Made by a program: the position numbers and the translations under genes. Shown here piece after piece: positions 8,479 to 16,645 of a DNA stretch of 38,127 bases; the stretch's first letter is position 1; every line of letters starts with the position of its first letter. Source of the DNA: Mesonia profundi (GTDB lineage: Bacteria > Bacteroidota > Bacteroidia > Flavobacteriales > Flavobacteriaceae); contig NZ_JAVHUL010000032.1 in NCBI RefSeq assembly GCF_031085155.1, positions 1 through 38,127 of the forward strand, given 5' to 3'. A model generated the notes under the pieces. It worked only from the letters and a program-made list of their open reading frames with translations, was not told where the DNA came from and did not search any database.

Positions 8479-9561
8479 ATGCTTATGAATAATTTAAGGA
8501 AACACTTTCCTCTTATAGAACAGTATACGTATTTAAATACGGCTGCCGCGGGTCTGCTTTCTGAAGCTGTGTTTGATTACCAACAAGATAAAAATATTGA
8601 TTTCTTGTTGCAAGGAAGTTTAGGCCGAGATAAAGAAGCCAATATTTTAACTGAAGTTAGAGAGAAAATAGCTTATTTTTTTTCTGCGGAAGCTTCGCGT
8701 GTAGCCTTGGTTCCTAACTTCTCCTTTGGTTTTAATACGATTTTGGAAGGATTTAGCGCTGGAACTAAATTTCTACTCTTAGAAAATGATTATCCGTCAA
8801 TTAATTTGGCAGTCGAAACGAGGGATTTCAACATCACCTATGCTCAAATCGATGAGAACTTAGAGCAGAATATTCTGCAAAAAGTAGAGACAGAAAAGCC
8901 TGAAGTCTTGGCGCTGAGTTTGGTGCAATACCTTAACGGAATAAAAATCGACCTTCATTTTATACAAGAACTTAAAAAGAAATTTCCTGAACTGCTCATC
9001 ATCGCCGATGGGACTCAGTATCTAGGAACTGAAGCTTTTAATTTTGCAGCATCGGGAATAGATGTACTTGGCGCGAGTGCATATAAATGGCTCAACGCTG
9101 GTTTTGGAAACGGATTTTTCATGTTCACCCAACAAGCCGAACATAAAATCTCTCCCAAAACCGAAGGATCTGGTTCTCATATGGGGAAATACAAAGAAAA
9201 CGAACTTCATCTTTTAGGAAATTTAGAGCCCGGTCATCTCAATTTCACAACTATGGGAAGTATAAAAATAGCCTTAGAACTGCAAGAAAATATAGGACTC
9301 CAGAAACTAGAACAACATATACAAATGCTTTACGCAGAAGCGAAAAAAGAGTTTGCTAACTTAGGATTGTTAGAAGAAAGTGTGCTAAATAGAAAACAAC
9401 ATTCCCCCATTTTTAACCTAAAAGGAGATAAGAAATTATTTCAGCAACTTACTCAAAAAGATATTATTTGTTCCCAACGCGGGGACGGTATTCGGGTGAG
9501 TTTTCATTATTACAATACCTTTAAAGATTTAGAAATGTTGGTGGGAGTATTGAGAAAATAA
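8479..9561 (+). CDS. Class V aminotransferase (cysteine desulfurase-like fold)
   Basis: This PLP enzyme of fold type I has 360 residues. It opens with the family's YTYLNTAAAGLLSE segment. The cofactor motifs are IIADGTQYLG (D177, Q180) and the Schiff-base lysine K203 in GASAYKWLNAGFG. No active-site cysteine loop of the SufS/IscS type is evident, so a desulfurase role is not supported. It could act as an aminotransferase, isopenicillin-N-epimerase-like enzyme or C-S lyase. EgtE of ergothioneine synthesis has this general fold and egtBD lie about 5.5 kb away, but that link is only a possibility. The ATG at 8485 is an alternative start two codons in. Confidence 0.8.
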   Translation: MLMNNLRKHFPLIEQYTYLNTAAAGLLSEAVFDYQQDKNIDFLLQGSLGRDKEANILTEVREKIAYFFSAEASRVALVPNFSFGFNTILEGFSAGTKFLLLENDYPSINLAVETRDFNITYAQIDENLEQNILQKVETEKPEVLALSLVQYLNGIKIDLHFIQELKKKFPELLIIADGTQYLGTEAFNFAASGIDVLGASAYKWLNAGFGNGFFMFTQQAEHKISPKTEGSGSHMGKYKENELHLLGNLEPGHLNFTTMGSIKIALELQENIGLQKLEQHIQMLYAEAKKEFANLGLLEESVLNRKQHSPIFNLKGDKKLFQQLTQKDIICSQRGDGIRVSFHYYNTFKDLEMLVGVLRK

Positions 9562-9722
9562 CGATAAATCGTTTAGATTTACGTTAACTGCAGCACGATT
9601 AGAAAACTTGTATCAGCGGGAGCATCAGTACTAAACAAATAGAGATTTTCTTTATCAACAATTAACCTTGTCTTAATATAAAACCATTACCTCGTTTGCT
9701 ATCTTTAACAAAAAACAACGAT

Positions 9723-11462
9723 ATGGCAAAGAAAGTAGCAGATTTATTGGTAGAAAATTTAGTGAATGCAGGGGTAAAAAGATTATACGCCGTTACGGGA
9801 GATAGTTTAAATCCTATTAACGATGCCGTAAGAAGAGATGGTAGATTGGAGTGGATTCACGTACGCCACGAAGAAGCAGGAGCCTATGCCGCTTCTATGG
9901 ATGCCGAATTAGATGGTATTGGTTGTTGCATGGGCAGTAGCGGACCAGGTCATGTGCATTTAATCAATGGTTTATACGATGCCAACCGTTCTGGAAACCC
10001 AGTAATTGCCATTGCCACCACCATCAATACCAATAAATTGGGAATGGATAATTTTCAAGAGACCAATGTGGTTAAGCTTTTTGACGATTGCAGTAAATAT
10101 TGTGTGATGGCTAACACTCCTCAACAAGCGGCACACGCATTCCAATCTGCTATTCAGCACGCTATTCAAGATAGGGGGGTGGCGGTAGTAGGTTTGCCCG
10201 GTGATGTTTCAGAGGCTGATGTGGAGCCAATAACAACGGCGAATAAAAATTTCTATACCAACTCCAGACTTATTCCGGGAAAAGAGGAGGTGGAACAATT
10301 GGCAAAAGTCATCAACTCCAATAAAAAAGTAATGTTATTTTGTGGGTATGGATGTAAAGATGCTCAAGAAGAGGCTATGCAACTTTCAGAAAAGTTAAAT
10401 GCCCCTATGGGATTTAGTTTCCGAGGAAAAATATTTTTCGATAAAACAAGCAATCCGTATGCGGTAGGTTTAAATGGTTTACTAGGAAATAAATCTGGGT
10501 TTAAATCCATGCACGAAGCCGATTTGCTTATTTTATTAGGTACAGATTTCCCGTATACAGACTTTTTGCCAGAGGAGAATACCATCATTCAAATCGATGA
10601 TAAACCCGAACGTATTGGTCGTCGCGGAAAAGTGAATTATGGTTTTGCAGGGAAGATAAAAGACACCTTGGAAGCCTTGCTCCCTATGTTAGATAAAAAT
10701 ACCGATGATGAGTTCTTAAAGGAAATGCGAAAATTGCATCAAGAGCAAGAAGAGAAATACGCTTCTTATGTAAAAGCAAAATCTGAAGAGGATAATATTC
10801 ATCCCGAGTTTGTGGCTTCTGTAATTGATGATGTAGCGGCAGATGATGCTATTTTTACGGTTGATACGGGGATGTCTGCGGTTTGGGCTGCCAGGTATAT
10901 TAAGGGAAAACGCAATCGTTACCTCACGGGATCTTTTAACCATGGTTCTATGGCAAATGCCATGCCTATGGCTATTGGCGCAGGCTTATCTAGACCAGAC
11001 CGCCAAGTTATTGCTTTATGTGGCGACGGGGGTATTAGTATGCTCTTGGGTGATTTGATGACGATAAGCCAATATAATATTCCTGCAAAAATTATTATTT
11101 TTAATAACCGCACCTTAGGAATGGTTAAGCTAGAAATGCAAGTAGCTGGATATCCTCAATGGCAAACCGATATGAAAAATCCCGATTTTGCTAAGGTGGC
11201 AGAAGCGATGAATATTAAAGCTTGGAATGTAGACGAATGTCAAGATGTTAAAAGTGTCTTGCAAGAAGCATTTGCGCACGAAGGTCCTGCTCTTGTGAAT
11301 ATTTTTACAGATCCTGATGCTTTGGCGATGCCTCCAAAAGTAGAGTTTGATCAAATGAAAGGCTTTGCAACAAGTATGGGAAAATTAATGTTGAACGGTC
11401 ATGCTGCTGATGTAATTGATACAGCAAAGTCTAATATGAAATATTTAAAAGAATTATTCTAG
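9723..11462 (+). CDS. poxB: Pyruvate dehydrogenase (quinone) / ThDP-dependent oxidase
   Basis: PoxB-type enzymes decarboxylate pyruvate to acetate and pass electrons to quinone using ThDP and FAD at the membrane. I start at 9723 (MAKKVADLLVENLVNAGVKR), nine codons inside the longest frame, because this aligns with E. coli PoxB. The 579 residues fit. Landmarks are VTGDSLNPI, the ThDP-activating Glu in HVRHEEAGAYAA, GSSGPGHVHLINGLYDA, FQETN, a central FAD domain, and the ThDP/Mg motif starting CGDGGISMLLGDL and ending in NN. The C-terminal DVIDTAKSN helix corresponds to the region used for membrane activation in E. coli. Other ThDP enzymes such as acetolactate synthase are less likely given the GDSLN N-terminus. 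Confidence 0.9.
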   Translation: MAKKVADLLVENLVNAGVKRLYAVTGDSLNPINDAVRRDGRLEWIHVRHEEAGAYAASMDAELDGIGCCMGSSGPGHVHLINGLYDANRSGNPVIAIATTINTNKLGMDNFQETNVVKLFDDCSKYCVMANTPQQAAHAFQSAIQHAIQDRGVAVVGLPGDVSEADVEPITTANKNFYTNSRLIPGKEEVEQLAKVINSNKKVMLFCGYGCKDAQEEAMQLSEKLNAPMGFSFRGKIFFDKTSNPYAVGLNGLLGNKSGFKSMHEADLLILLGTDFPYTDFLPEENTIIQIDDKPERIGRRGKVNYGFAGKIKDTLEALLPMLDKNTDDEFLKEMRKLHQEQEEKYASYVKAKSEEDNIHPEFVASVIDDVAADDAIFTVDTGMSAVWAARYIKGKRNRYLTGSFNHGSMANAMPMAIGAGLSRPDRQVIALCGDGGISMLLGDLMTISQYNIPAKIIIFNNRTLGMVKLEMQVAGYPQWQTDMKNPDFAKVAEAMNIKAWNVDECQDVKSVLQEAFAHEGPALVNIFTDPDALAMPPKVEFDQMKGFATSMGKLMLNGHAADVIDTAKSNMKYLKELF

Positions 11463-11642
11463 GAATTATTAGTTAGCTAGCGCTTGTCTGTGATAATATG
11501 GACTATTTAGCACGAGTTGAAAACTCAAATTAGGGTAGAAGCATTAAAAAAATAACGACAAAGTGTTAATATTTTTAGATTAAATAGTTTTATTGTTAAT
11601 TCTTTAACTATATTTATGGAGTATTAACTAACTCACTTATTT

Positions 11643-12766
11643 ATGAAAACTAAATTTATTCCATTTTCACTACCTCACTACCTCACTACCTCACTACCTC
11701 GCTACTGCTGGTCTTGATTTTAAGCTTGTCAAGTTGTGAAAAAGATGACTCTTTTAAAGACCAAGCAGAAGACTCGCAAATAAATGCTACAGAAAGTGGA
11801 TTTTATACAGAATATGTAGAAAGCTCAGCCATCTCAAAAAATGCAAATTTGACAAAACAGCTTTCTAAGTCTTTAACCACCCCAGAACATGTAATGGGTA
11901 AAGGAGAGCGAACAGAGTTGGCCCTACATAACCAAATAGCCAAATACATTAGTAGTGAAGATGGTAGTTACCATTCGTACACCTTTCATGTTTCCAATAC
12001 ACCAGATAGTGTAGGACTAGAAAACATTTTATACGCCTCCTCAGATGGAGGTAAATCTTATAGGATCTATTTATTGGAATATCCCTATACCGAAGAGTAT
12101 ATGATTAATACTTATGGTTTTGGCTCATTTGATTTTAAAGGAAACGATATTATCTACTACCCACTTAACGAAGAAGCAAAAGTTAATACTGTTGATTGTT
12201 TAATCATGCAAGAGACTTCTTGCATGTATAACCTTCACAATGGGGGCTATTTTCCAGACGGACTACAGTGTGATGGTTATGCCACATCCTCCTTTTTAGA
12301 TTGTTCTATAAGCTCTAGCGGAGGTCCTAGTGGTGGGGCAACTGGCCCTTACATCCCTTTTAACCCATCTCCTTTTAATGGTGGTGGTACTGGAACCGGC
12401 GGTGCAGGAAACCCATCTCCAGGAACAGAGGCAACTTCACCAATTTATCTACCCATGAAAAGCGTAATAAGAAAGTTGGCGCCTTATGAAGATGAAGCAG
12501 AAGAAGATCATATAAAACAATGCTTGTCCAATAACTCTATGTTGACGATCCCATTAGACATGTTTTTGGGAGAAAACCCTACGCCAAAGCAAGAAGCTTT
12601 TGGGAAAGAGGCTATAAAAGCTAAGTGTGAGAATTCTAATGTAGATATTGATTTTGAGGATAGAATTTTTGAATTATTTGAAGGAACAAATGCAGATTGC
12701 GTACACGACAAACTAAAAGAAATAGACTTAGAAAATCCAAATATAACTTTGTATCACATAATTTAA
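11643..12766 (+). CDS. Large lipoprotein, N-terminal part; out of frame with its ATG
   Basis: The only plausible ATG (11643, MKTKFIPFSLPHYLTTSLP) reads into TGA at 11715-11717. The body of the protein, in another frame, is open from about 11654 and carries a perfect lipoprotein h-region and lipobox (SLLLVLILSLSSC) after an 8-bp repeat tract. Removing one repeat joins them. The visible body (350 residues from the TTG at 11714) has a Ser/Gly/Pro-rich linker near 200-240 and four or more cysteines, and ends at TAA 12764-12766. One missing T in the run at 12762-12764 would continue it into the next frame. It probably belongs to a flavobacterial family of large exported lipoproteins; function unknown. 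It forms one gene with 12697-13470 in its repaired form (606 residues). Confidence 0.65.
11668..11699 (+). repeat. Four tandem copies of CACTACCT in signal-peptide codons
   Basis: Four perfect 8-base copies run from 11668 to 11699, followed by a degenerate copy CGCTACTG. Eight is not divisible by three, so each copy gained or lost shifts the reading frame. Three copies (or six) would place the ATG at 11643 in frame with the lipobox; the four copies here do not. Confidence 0.9.
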
Positions 12767-13470
12767 ACAATTTTAATGATGCAACAGAAAACTGGTTATT
12801 TTTTGAAGTAGGAGAAATTGGCGACGATTGGGGGCAAACAAGTGGTTATGTTGGGAATAGTGCTAATAGTATTCTTCCAGATGCTTATACAATTGTTATT
12901 GATAACGACTTAAACCAAAATGGGTCTAATCTTGCAATTATGGCAACTTTAGCTCATGAGCTAATTCATGCATACATGTTTGATACCCTTAGTGATGCGG
13001 GAGTGATTACATTTGACCAAAATACAGGAGTGCCCAAGTTAAATGTAATTTGTCAAGATGGGACTAATTATAACAATTTAAATTTGAACACCCTTTCTAC
13101 TTCTGAAAGGTTTGCAGCATTAATTTGTGCCATGGAAGCTAGTAACACGTTAACCCCTCAATGGTCGCACGATTTATTTAATGAAAATGTTTTTTCAGTA
13201 ACCACCTACCAACAACAATTGGCAGATTTTATTTTTGAAAATCATGATTGGAATAGTGAAGATTTTGATTTTAAAAATGATATGATTTCTTATTTTGGAT
13301 CTAACTGGAAACTAAAAACGGCAGAAGCTTGTAGCTGGATTGGATTAACTGATACAACAGAGTATAGTTCTTATAGGGATTCTATTACGAATCCGATGAT
13401 TAAAACTGGATTAATTCAACTTGCAGAATATAGAAATTTTGTAAATGATGCTAATTTTAATTGCAATTAA
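12697..13470 (+). CDS. C-terminal HELIH domain of the large lipoprotein, frameshifted off
   Basis: This open frame has no good start; the nominal one is a TTG with a basic, non-protein-like beginning. From about 12765 it reads as real protein: NNFNDATENWLFFEVG, then a stretch ending ATLAHELIHAYMFDTL. HELIH is an HExxH-type zinc-protease signature, though no third ligand is certain. Adding one T to the run at 12762-12764 gives ...YHIILNNFNDATENW..., joining it smoothly to the upstream body. I infer a single metallopeptidase-like lipoprotein gene broken by a one-base loss. The downstream small gene starts one base after its stop, so they are probably one transcript. Confidence 0.6.
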   Translation: MRTRQTKRNRLRKSKYNFVSHNLNNFNDATENWLFFEVGEIGDDWGQTSGYVGNSANSILPDAYTIVIDNDLNQNGSNLAIMATLAHELIHAYMFDTLSDAGVITFDQNTGVPKLNVICQDGTNYNNLNLNTLSTSERFAALICAMEASNTLTPQWSHDLFNENVFSVTTYQQQLADFIFENHDWNSEDFDFKNDMISYFGSNWKLKTAEACSWIGLTDTTEYSSYRDSITNPMIKTGLIQLAEYRNFVNDANFNCN

Positions 13471-13471
13471 A

Positions 13472-13972
13472 ATGATGAAACAATTAATTATAATTTTTGT
13501 GTTACTTACCGTAAATATAAGTATTTCACAAAATAAAGAATCTTATGATTTATATCTTTTTAATAACGAAAAATGTGAATTGTTTTTTAAAAAATCGGCA
13601 GAAGTTAAAGGCCAAGATTTTTATGTTATTTCCTATTCTTTAAGAATTCCTAACCAACACGATTCAAGATTCGTATTTAATTTTATGAATAAAGACAGTA
13701 CTGATTTAGGATGGACTATAAAAGGAGGTAATGGCTCGGATTATGACTTTAACTTCTTTTACAATAGTAGAGAGCTAGAAACTAAATTTATGAAAGAAGG
13801 CGAGTATATAAAAAACAAAATTTTAATAAGTTATTTGCTATCTTCCAATTTAGAAATTTTGAATAAGGTCTTGGGAAAGGCTAGTAAAATCTATATTCTC
13901 GAAAAAACAGAGAAACCAGAATTTAAATATATTGCTAGGGAAGTCCGATACAGTATAGATGTCAAATTGTAA
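13472..13972 (+). CDS. Small exported protein of unknown function
   Basis: I start it at 13472 (MMKQLIIIFVLLTVNISISQ, signal peptide with likely cleavage after SISQ); 13475 is an equal choice. The longer frame from 13445 would prepend residues before the signal and overlap the upstream gene. The mature part of about 145 residues is mixed alpha/beta with no recognised domain (YDLYLFNNEKCELFF..., later FKYIAREVRYSIDV). It begins one base after the upstream stop, suggesting translational coupling to the HELIH lipoprotein. It may be a partner or inhibitor of that protein, which is only a guess from position. The terminator at 13986-14014 ends the unit. Confidence 0.65.
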   Translation: MMKQLIIIFVLLTVNISISQNKESYDLYLFNNEKCELFFKKSAEVKGQDFYVISYSLRIPNQHDSRFVFNFMNKDSTDLGWTIKGGNGSDYDFNFFYNSRELETKFMKEGEYIKNKILISYLLSSNLEILNKVLGKASKIYILEKTEKPEFKYIAREVRYSIDVKL

Positions 13973-13985
13973 CTGTTTAAAAGTT

Positions 13986-14014
13986 AACCTCTGCTTAAAT
14001 AGGGCAGAGGTTTT
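13986..14014 (+). terminator. Terminator after the lipoprotein/small-protein pair
   Basis: AACCTCTGC (13986-13994) pairs with GCAGAGGTT (14004-14012) and is followed by TT. It lies 14 bases after the stop at 13972. The U-tract is short but the stem is GC-containing. Confidence 0.65.
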
Positions 14015-14040
14015 ATCTCACTACAGAATGGTATTGTTTT

Positions 14041-14109
14041 GCAGAAGAAGCTTTTAAGACTAAGTGTGATGGAGGGGATGTAGACTTCCCCTTTTTAGGA
14101 CGGTGCTAA
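14041..14109 (+). pseudogene. Fragment of a paralogue of the large lipoprotein
   Basis: This stretch reads AEEAFKTKCDGGDVDFPFLG then a stop. It parallels QEAF(GKEAI)KAKCENSNVDIDF of the lipoprotein (about 12589-12657), with a seven-residue gap. At DNA level the shared blocks are AGAAGCTTTT and CTAAGTGTGA. It has no start and no flanking family sequence, so it looks like leftover DNA of a second copy. The match is short and could be chance. Confidence 0.45.
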
Positions 14110-14142
14110 ATTAGAAATAATTTAGCTCATCTTTTCTCTCTT

Positions 14143-15111
14143 TTACTTCTTCTTAAAAATATAGTTTTTATAAAATCCCTGATCGTCCATAAAAAATTCT
14201 TCAATTTTTAAACCAGCTTCATCTGCGAGCCACTCTACGATTTTATCATCATATTTTTGGGAGATCTCGGTATGAATGCTTTCCCAAGCTTTAAAATGAA
14301 CTTGGAGTTGAAGCTCATTAATCCTTACTTCTTGTTCTTTTAAACTCACCAAAAAGCTCTTGGCAGTTCCTGTTTCGGGGTCATAAGTTTCCCAATGTTT
14401 AAAGCTTTCAACGTCAAAATTAGCATCTAATTCGCTATTGATTCTTACCAAGAGGTTTTTATTAAAACGATCTGTGATTCCTGCGGGATCGTTGTAGGCG
14501 TTTAGAATAGTTTCAGGATTTTTCTTTTGATCAAAGCCCATAAATAACATATCTTCCTCACTCATCGCTTGCTGAATGTTTTTCAAAAAGTCGATAGCCT
14601 TACCGTGTCTTAAGTTCCCAATATTGGAACCTAAAACCATAATGGCTTTTTTTCTAGTGTTATAATCGGCTAAACTTTCTAAGATCTTAAAATAAGAACC
14701 TTGTAGCGTCTTTACAGAAACTTCAGGAATCTCCTTTTTTAAAGAGCTTTCTAAATCATCCAAGCTATGCTGACTAATATCTACGGGGCAATATTTAAAA
14801 TCGTAATTTTTATCTGCTAAATGTCGCAATAAAACTTTTGTTTTCTTACCGTCGCCAGCGCCCAGTTCAATCAGGTCAAAACCGTCTTTTCCATTAAAAT
14901 ATTCCGCGATAAGCGGAGTATGTTTTTTAAGAATATTAAACTCACAATTGGTGAGGTAATATTCGGGCATATTCATAATGTCCTGAAATAGTTTATCTCC
15001 TTTTTGATCATAAATAAATTTAGAAGACAAGTATTTGGGATTGTTGCTAAGTCCTTCGCGCACATCTTGTGCAAACTCCGTAGAATAAGTAGTCGTGTTT
15101 TCTTTTTTCAT
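14143..15111 (-). CDS. egtD: L-histidine N-alpha-methyltransferase
   Basis: EgtD trimethylates histidine with three SAM to give hercynine, the first step of ergothioneine synthesis. The 322 residues match EgtD. SAM-binding motif LIELGAGDGKKT is at about 80-91; GSNIGNLRHG, YNDPAGITDRFNKNLL and a late HTEISQKY (the Glu/Ser pair of the histidine pocket in mycobacterial EgtD, from memory) follow. It starts 16 bases after egtB on the same strand, so the two form an operon in reaction order reversed (oxygenase gene first). No egtA, egtC or clear egtE is adjacent. Confidence 0.93.
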   Translation of the reverse strand: MKKENTTTYSTEFAQDVREGLSNNPKYLSSKFIYDQKGDKLFQDIMNMPEYYLTNCEFNILKKHTPLIAEYFNGKDGFDLIELGAGDGKKTKVLLRHLADKNYDFKYCPVDISQHSLDDLESSLKKEIPEVSVKTLQGSYFKILESLADYNTRKKAIMVLGSNIGNLRHGKAIDFLKNIQQAMSEEDMLFMGFDQKKNPETILNAYNDPAGITDRFNKNLLVRINSELDANFDVESFKHWETYDPETGTAKSFLVSLKEQEVRINELQLQVHFKAWESIHTEISQKYDDKIVEWLADEAGLKIEEFFMDDQGFYKNYIFKKK

Positions 15112-15127
15112 AAATTCTAATAGAAAA

Positions 15128-16294
15128 TTATTTGGTTAATCTAAGTCCGTTAAACTGCCATCTTAATTGAGGGTGGAAGAAGTTTCTATAGGTGATTCTC
15201 GTGTGGTTCTTTGCGGTGGCTAAGGAAGCTCCTCTCAGCACTTTTTGATTCACCATAAATTTCCCATTGTATTCTCCTATGGCTCCGTCTGGTTTTTTAT
15301 AATTAGGATAAGGAGAATAGGCGCTTTCTGTCCATTCCCAGCGTTCTCCCCAGTTAAATTTATGCTGTGCAGCTTCCCATTCAAATTCGGTAGGAAGGCG
15401 CATTTTTTTCCATTGGGCGAAAGCAAAAGCTTCATAGTAAGAAATATGGGTAAGCGGAGCTTTTTCCGTTAACGGAATTAATCCGCCAAGGGTATATTGA
15501 TACCATTTCCCATCTACTTGATGCCAGTAGGCAGGCGCTTGAATATTTTCTTGATTAATCCAATCCCAAGCTTCGGCGTGCCATAAAAGTACATTTTTAT
15601 AACCACCAGCTTCCATAAACTCTAGGTATTCTTTATTGGTAATAAGTTTGTTAGAAATAAAGAAATCGTTGAGGTAAACTTGATGTACGCCGCGTTCATT
15701 ATCGTAGCAAAACTCATAGGTGTTGCTATGACCAATAGTATATAAACCTTTGGGAATGCTTAACCATTTTTGAGTGGAGGTATCAATTTCATTTTCTTGA
15801 AAATTCTCATCGTAAACAGGAAGTAAGGGGTTGTTTCCTAAAATATACTTAATATCGGTAAGCAATAATTCTTGGTGTTGCTTTTCGTGATGAATGCCTA
15901 TTTGAATTACATCTTCTAATTCTTTACTGATATCGTTTTCGGTTAAGAAATTAATCAGCATTTTGGTGACATAAGCTCTGTAGTCATAAATCTGTTTTAC
16001 CCCAGGCCTAGATAAATTTCCCCTGTTGGTTCTCACCACTTTTTTGCCTACACTTTCGTAATAGCTATTAAAAACAAAAGCGAAATTTTTATCGAATAAT
16101 TCGTAGCTGGGAGCATTTTCTTTTAATACGAATTGCTCAAAAAACCAGGTGGTATGTCCCAAATGCCATTTAGGCGGAGAAACAAAGTCTGCGGGTTGAA
16201 TTACATAATCTTCAATTTGCAAAGGTTTACAAATCGATTCGGTGGCATTCCTAGTCGCAATTAATTCTTCTAATAAACTTGGAGAAATTTTCAT
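15128..16294 (-). CDS. egtB: EgtB-type hercynine sulfoxide synthase
   Basis: This non-heme iron oxygenase couples hercynine to cysteine or gamma-glutamylcysteine using O2. I start at 16294 (MKISPSLLEELIATR); the longer frame adds ten unlikely residues. The 388 residues contain a DinB-like N-terminal part with the iron ligands in PPKWHLGHTTW (H44/H47 region) and the diagnostic HX3HXE at 136-142 (HEKQHQE), then a formylglycine-generating-enzyme-like sulfatase-modifying domain from about 165 to the end (FISNKLITNKEYLEF, RLPTEFEWEAA, RGASLATAKNHTRITYRN). The fused methyltransferase of OvoA is absent, and egtD supplies it separately. Which thiol donor is used cannot be told from the sequence. Confidence 0.92.
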   Translation of the reverse strand: MKISPSLLEELIATRNATESICKPLQIEDYVIQPADFVSPPKWHLGHTTWFFEQFVLKENAPSYELFDKNFAFVFNSYYESVGKKVVRTNRGNLSRPGVKQIYDYRAYVTKMLINFLTENDISKELEDVIQIGIHHEKQHQELLLTDIKYILGNNPLLPVYDENFQENEIDTSTQKWLSIPKGLYTIGHSNTYEFCYDNERGVHQVYLNDFFISNKLITNKEYLEFMEAGGYKNVLLWHAEAWDWINQENIQAPAYWHQVDGKWYQYTLGGLIPLTEKAPLTHISYYEAFAFAQWKKMRLPTEFEWEAAQHKFNWGERWEWTESAYSPYPNYKKPDGAIGEYNGKFMVNQKVLRGASLATAKNHTRITYRNFFHPQLRWQFNGLRLTK

Positions 16295-16377
16295 AGATGT
16301 GTTTTTTAAACAGCTTCCTCCCAAAGTTACACAATTTTAAACAGCAAAATCTTTAAGCTATGTTAAGGCCAAAAAAA

Positions 16378-16400
16378 AACCTTCCGAGTAGGAAGGTTGG
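16378..16400. terminator. Bidirectional terminator between egtB and the TonB_C gene
   Basis: AACCTTCC (16378-16385), loop GAGTA, GGAAGGTT (16391-16398) is flanked by nine A on the left and TTTTTT shortly after on the right. On the minus strand the nine T that follow make it a good terminator for the TonB_C gene at 16646-17050, 250 bases upstream. Confidence 0.7.
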
Positions 16401-16583
16401 TTTTTTAAAAACATTACAGAATTCTGTTGATTCAATTATAAAAGGCGTTTAGAGTTTTTTTATTAAATGACAGCTTGCTATTAAGTTTATCATGGAAATT
16501 TAAAAATTAATACGTATGCTTAATCAATTTAATCTAATTATCGGGTTATTAATAATCAAGTCTTATATCTTATGTCTTTCAGC

Positions 16584-16617
16584 GCCCGCCCGAACGTACC
16601 GCTTCGGTGCGGGCAGG
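16584..16617. repeat. GC-rich palindrome in the 351-base gap before egtB
   Basis: The gap 16295-16645 holds no gene. Besides the terminator it contains GCCCGC (16584-16589) pairing with GCGGGC (16609-16614), and ACCG CTT CGGT inside. It is far more GC-rich than its surroundings. Related CCCGCC...GGGC hairpins recur at about 20984, 36951, 37769 and 38042. Confidence 0.6.
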
Positions 16618-16645
16618 TCTTAAATCTTAGTCGGACACGACTATT

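Noticed and set aside
8479-9561. Calling the class V aminotransferase egtE
   Set aside because: Only fold and a 5.5-kb distance support it, and this gene is a common neighbour of folA in my memory of flavobacterial genomes.
11668-11699. CRISPR-like repeats
   Set aside because: The units are 8 bases and contiguous with no spacers. No CRISPR array or cas gene is visible in the window.
12697-12764. Basic N-terminus MRTRQTKRNRLRKSKYNF of the second lipoprotein frame
   Set aside because: It overlaps the upstream coding frame and its composition is what a shifted Lys/Glu-rich frame gives; the real protein sequence begins near 12765.
12740-12770. Programmed -1 frameshift at the lipoprotein junction
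   Set aside because: No X-XXY-YYZ slippery heptamer is in the proper frame and no downstream pseudoknot is evident; a lost T explains the change more simply.
15128-16294. OvoA (ovothiol synthase)
   Set aside because: OvoA carries a fused C-terminal methyltransferase; here the protein stops after the sulfatase-modifying-like domain and egtD is separate.
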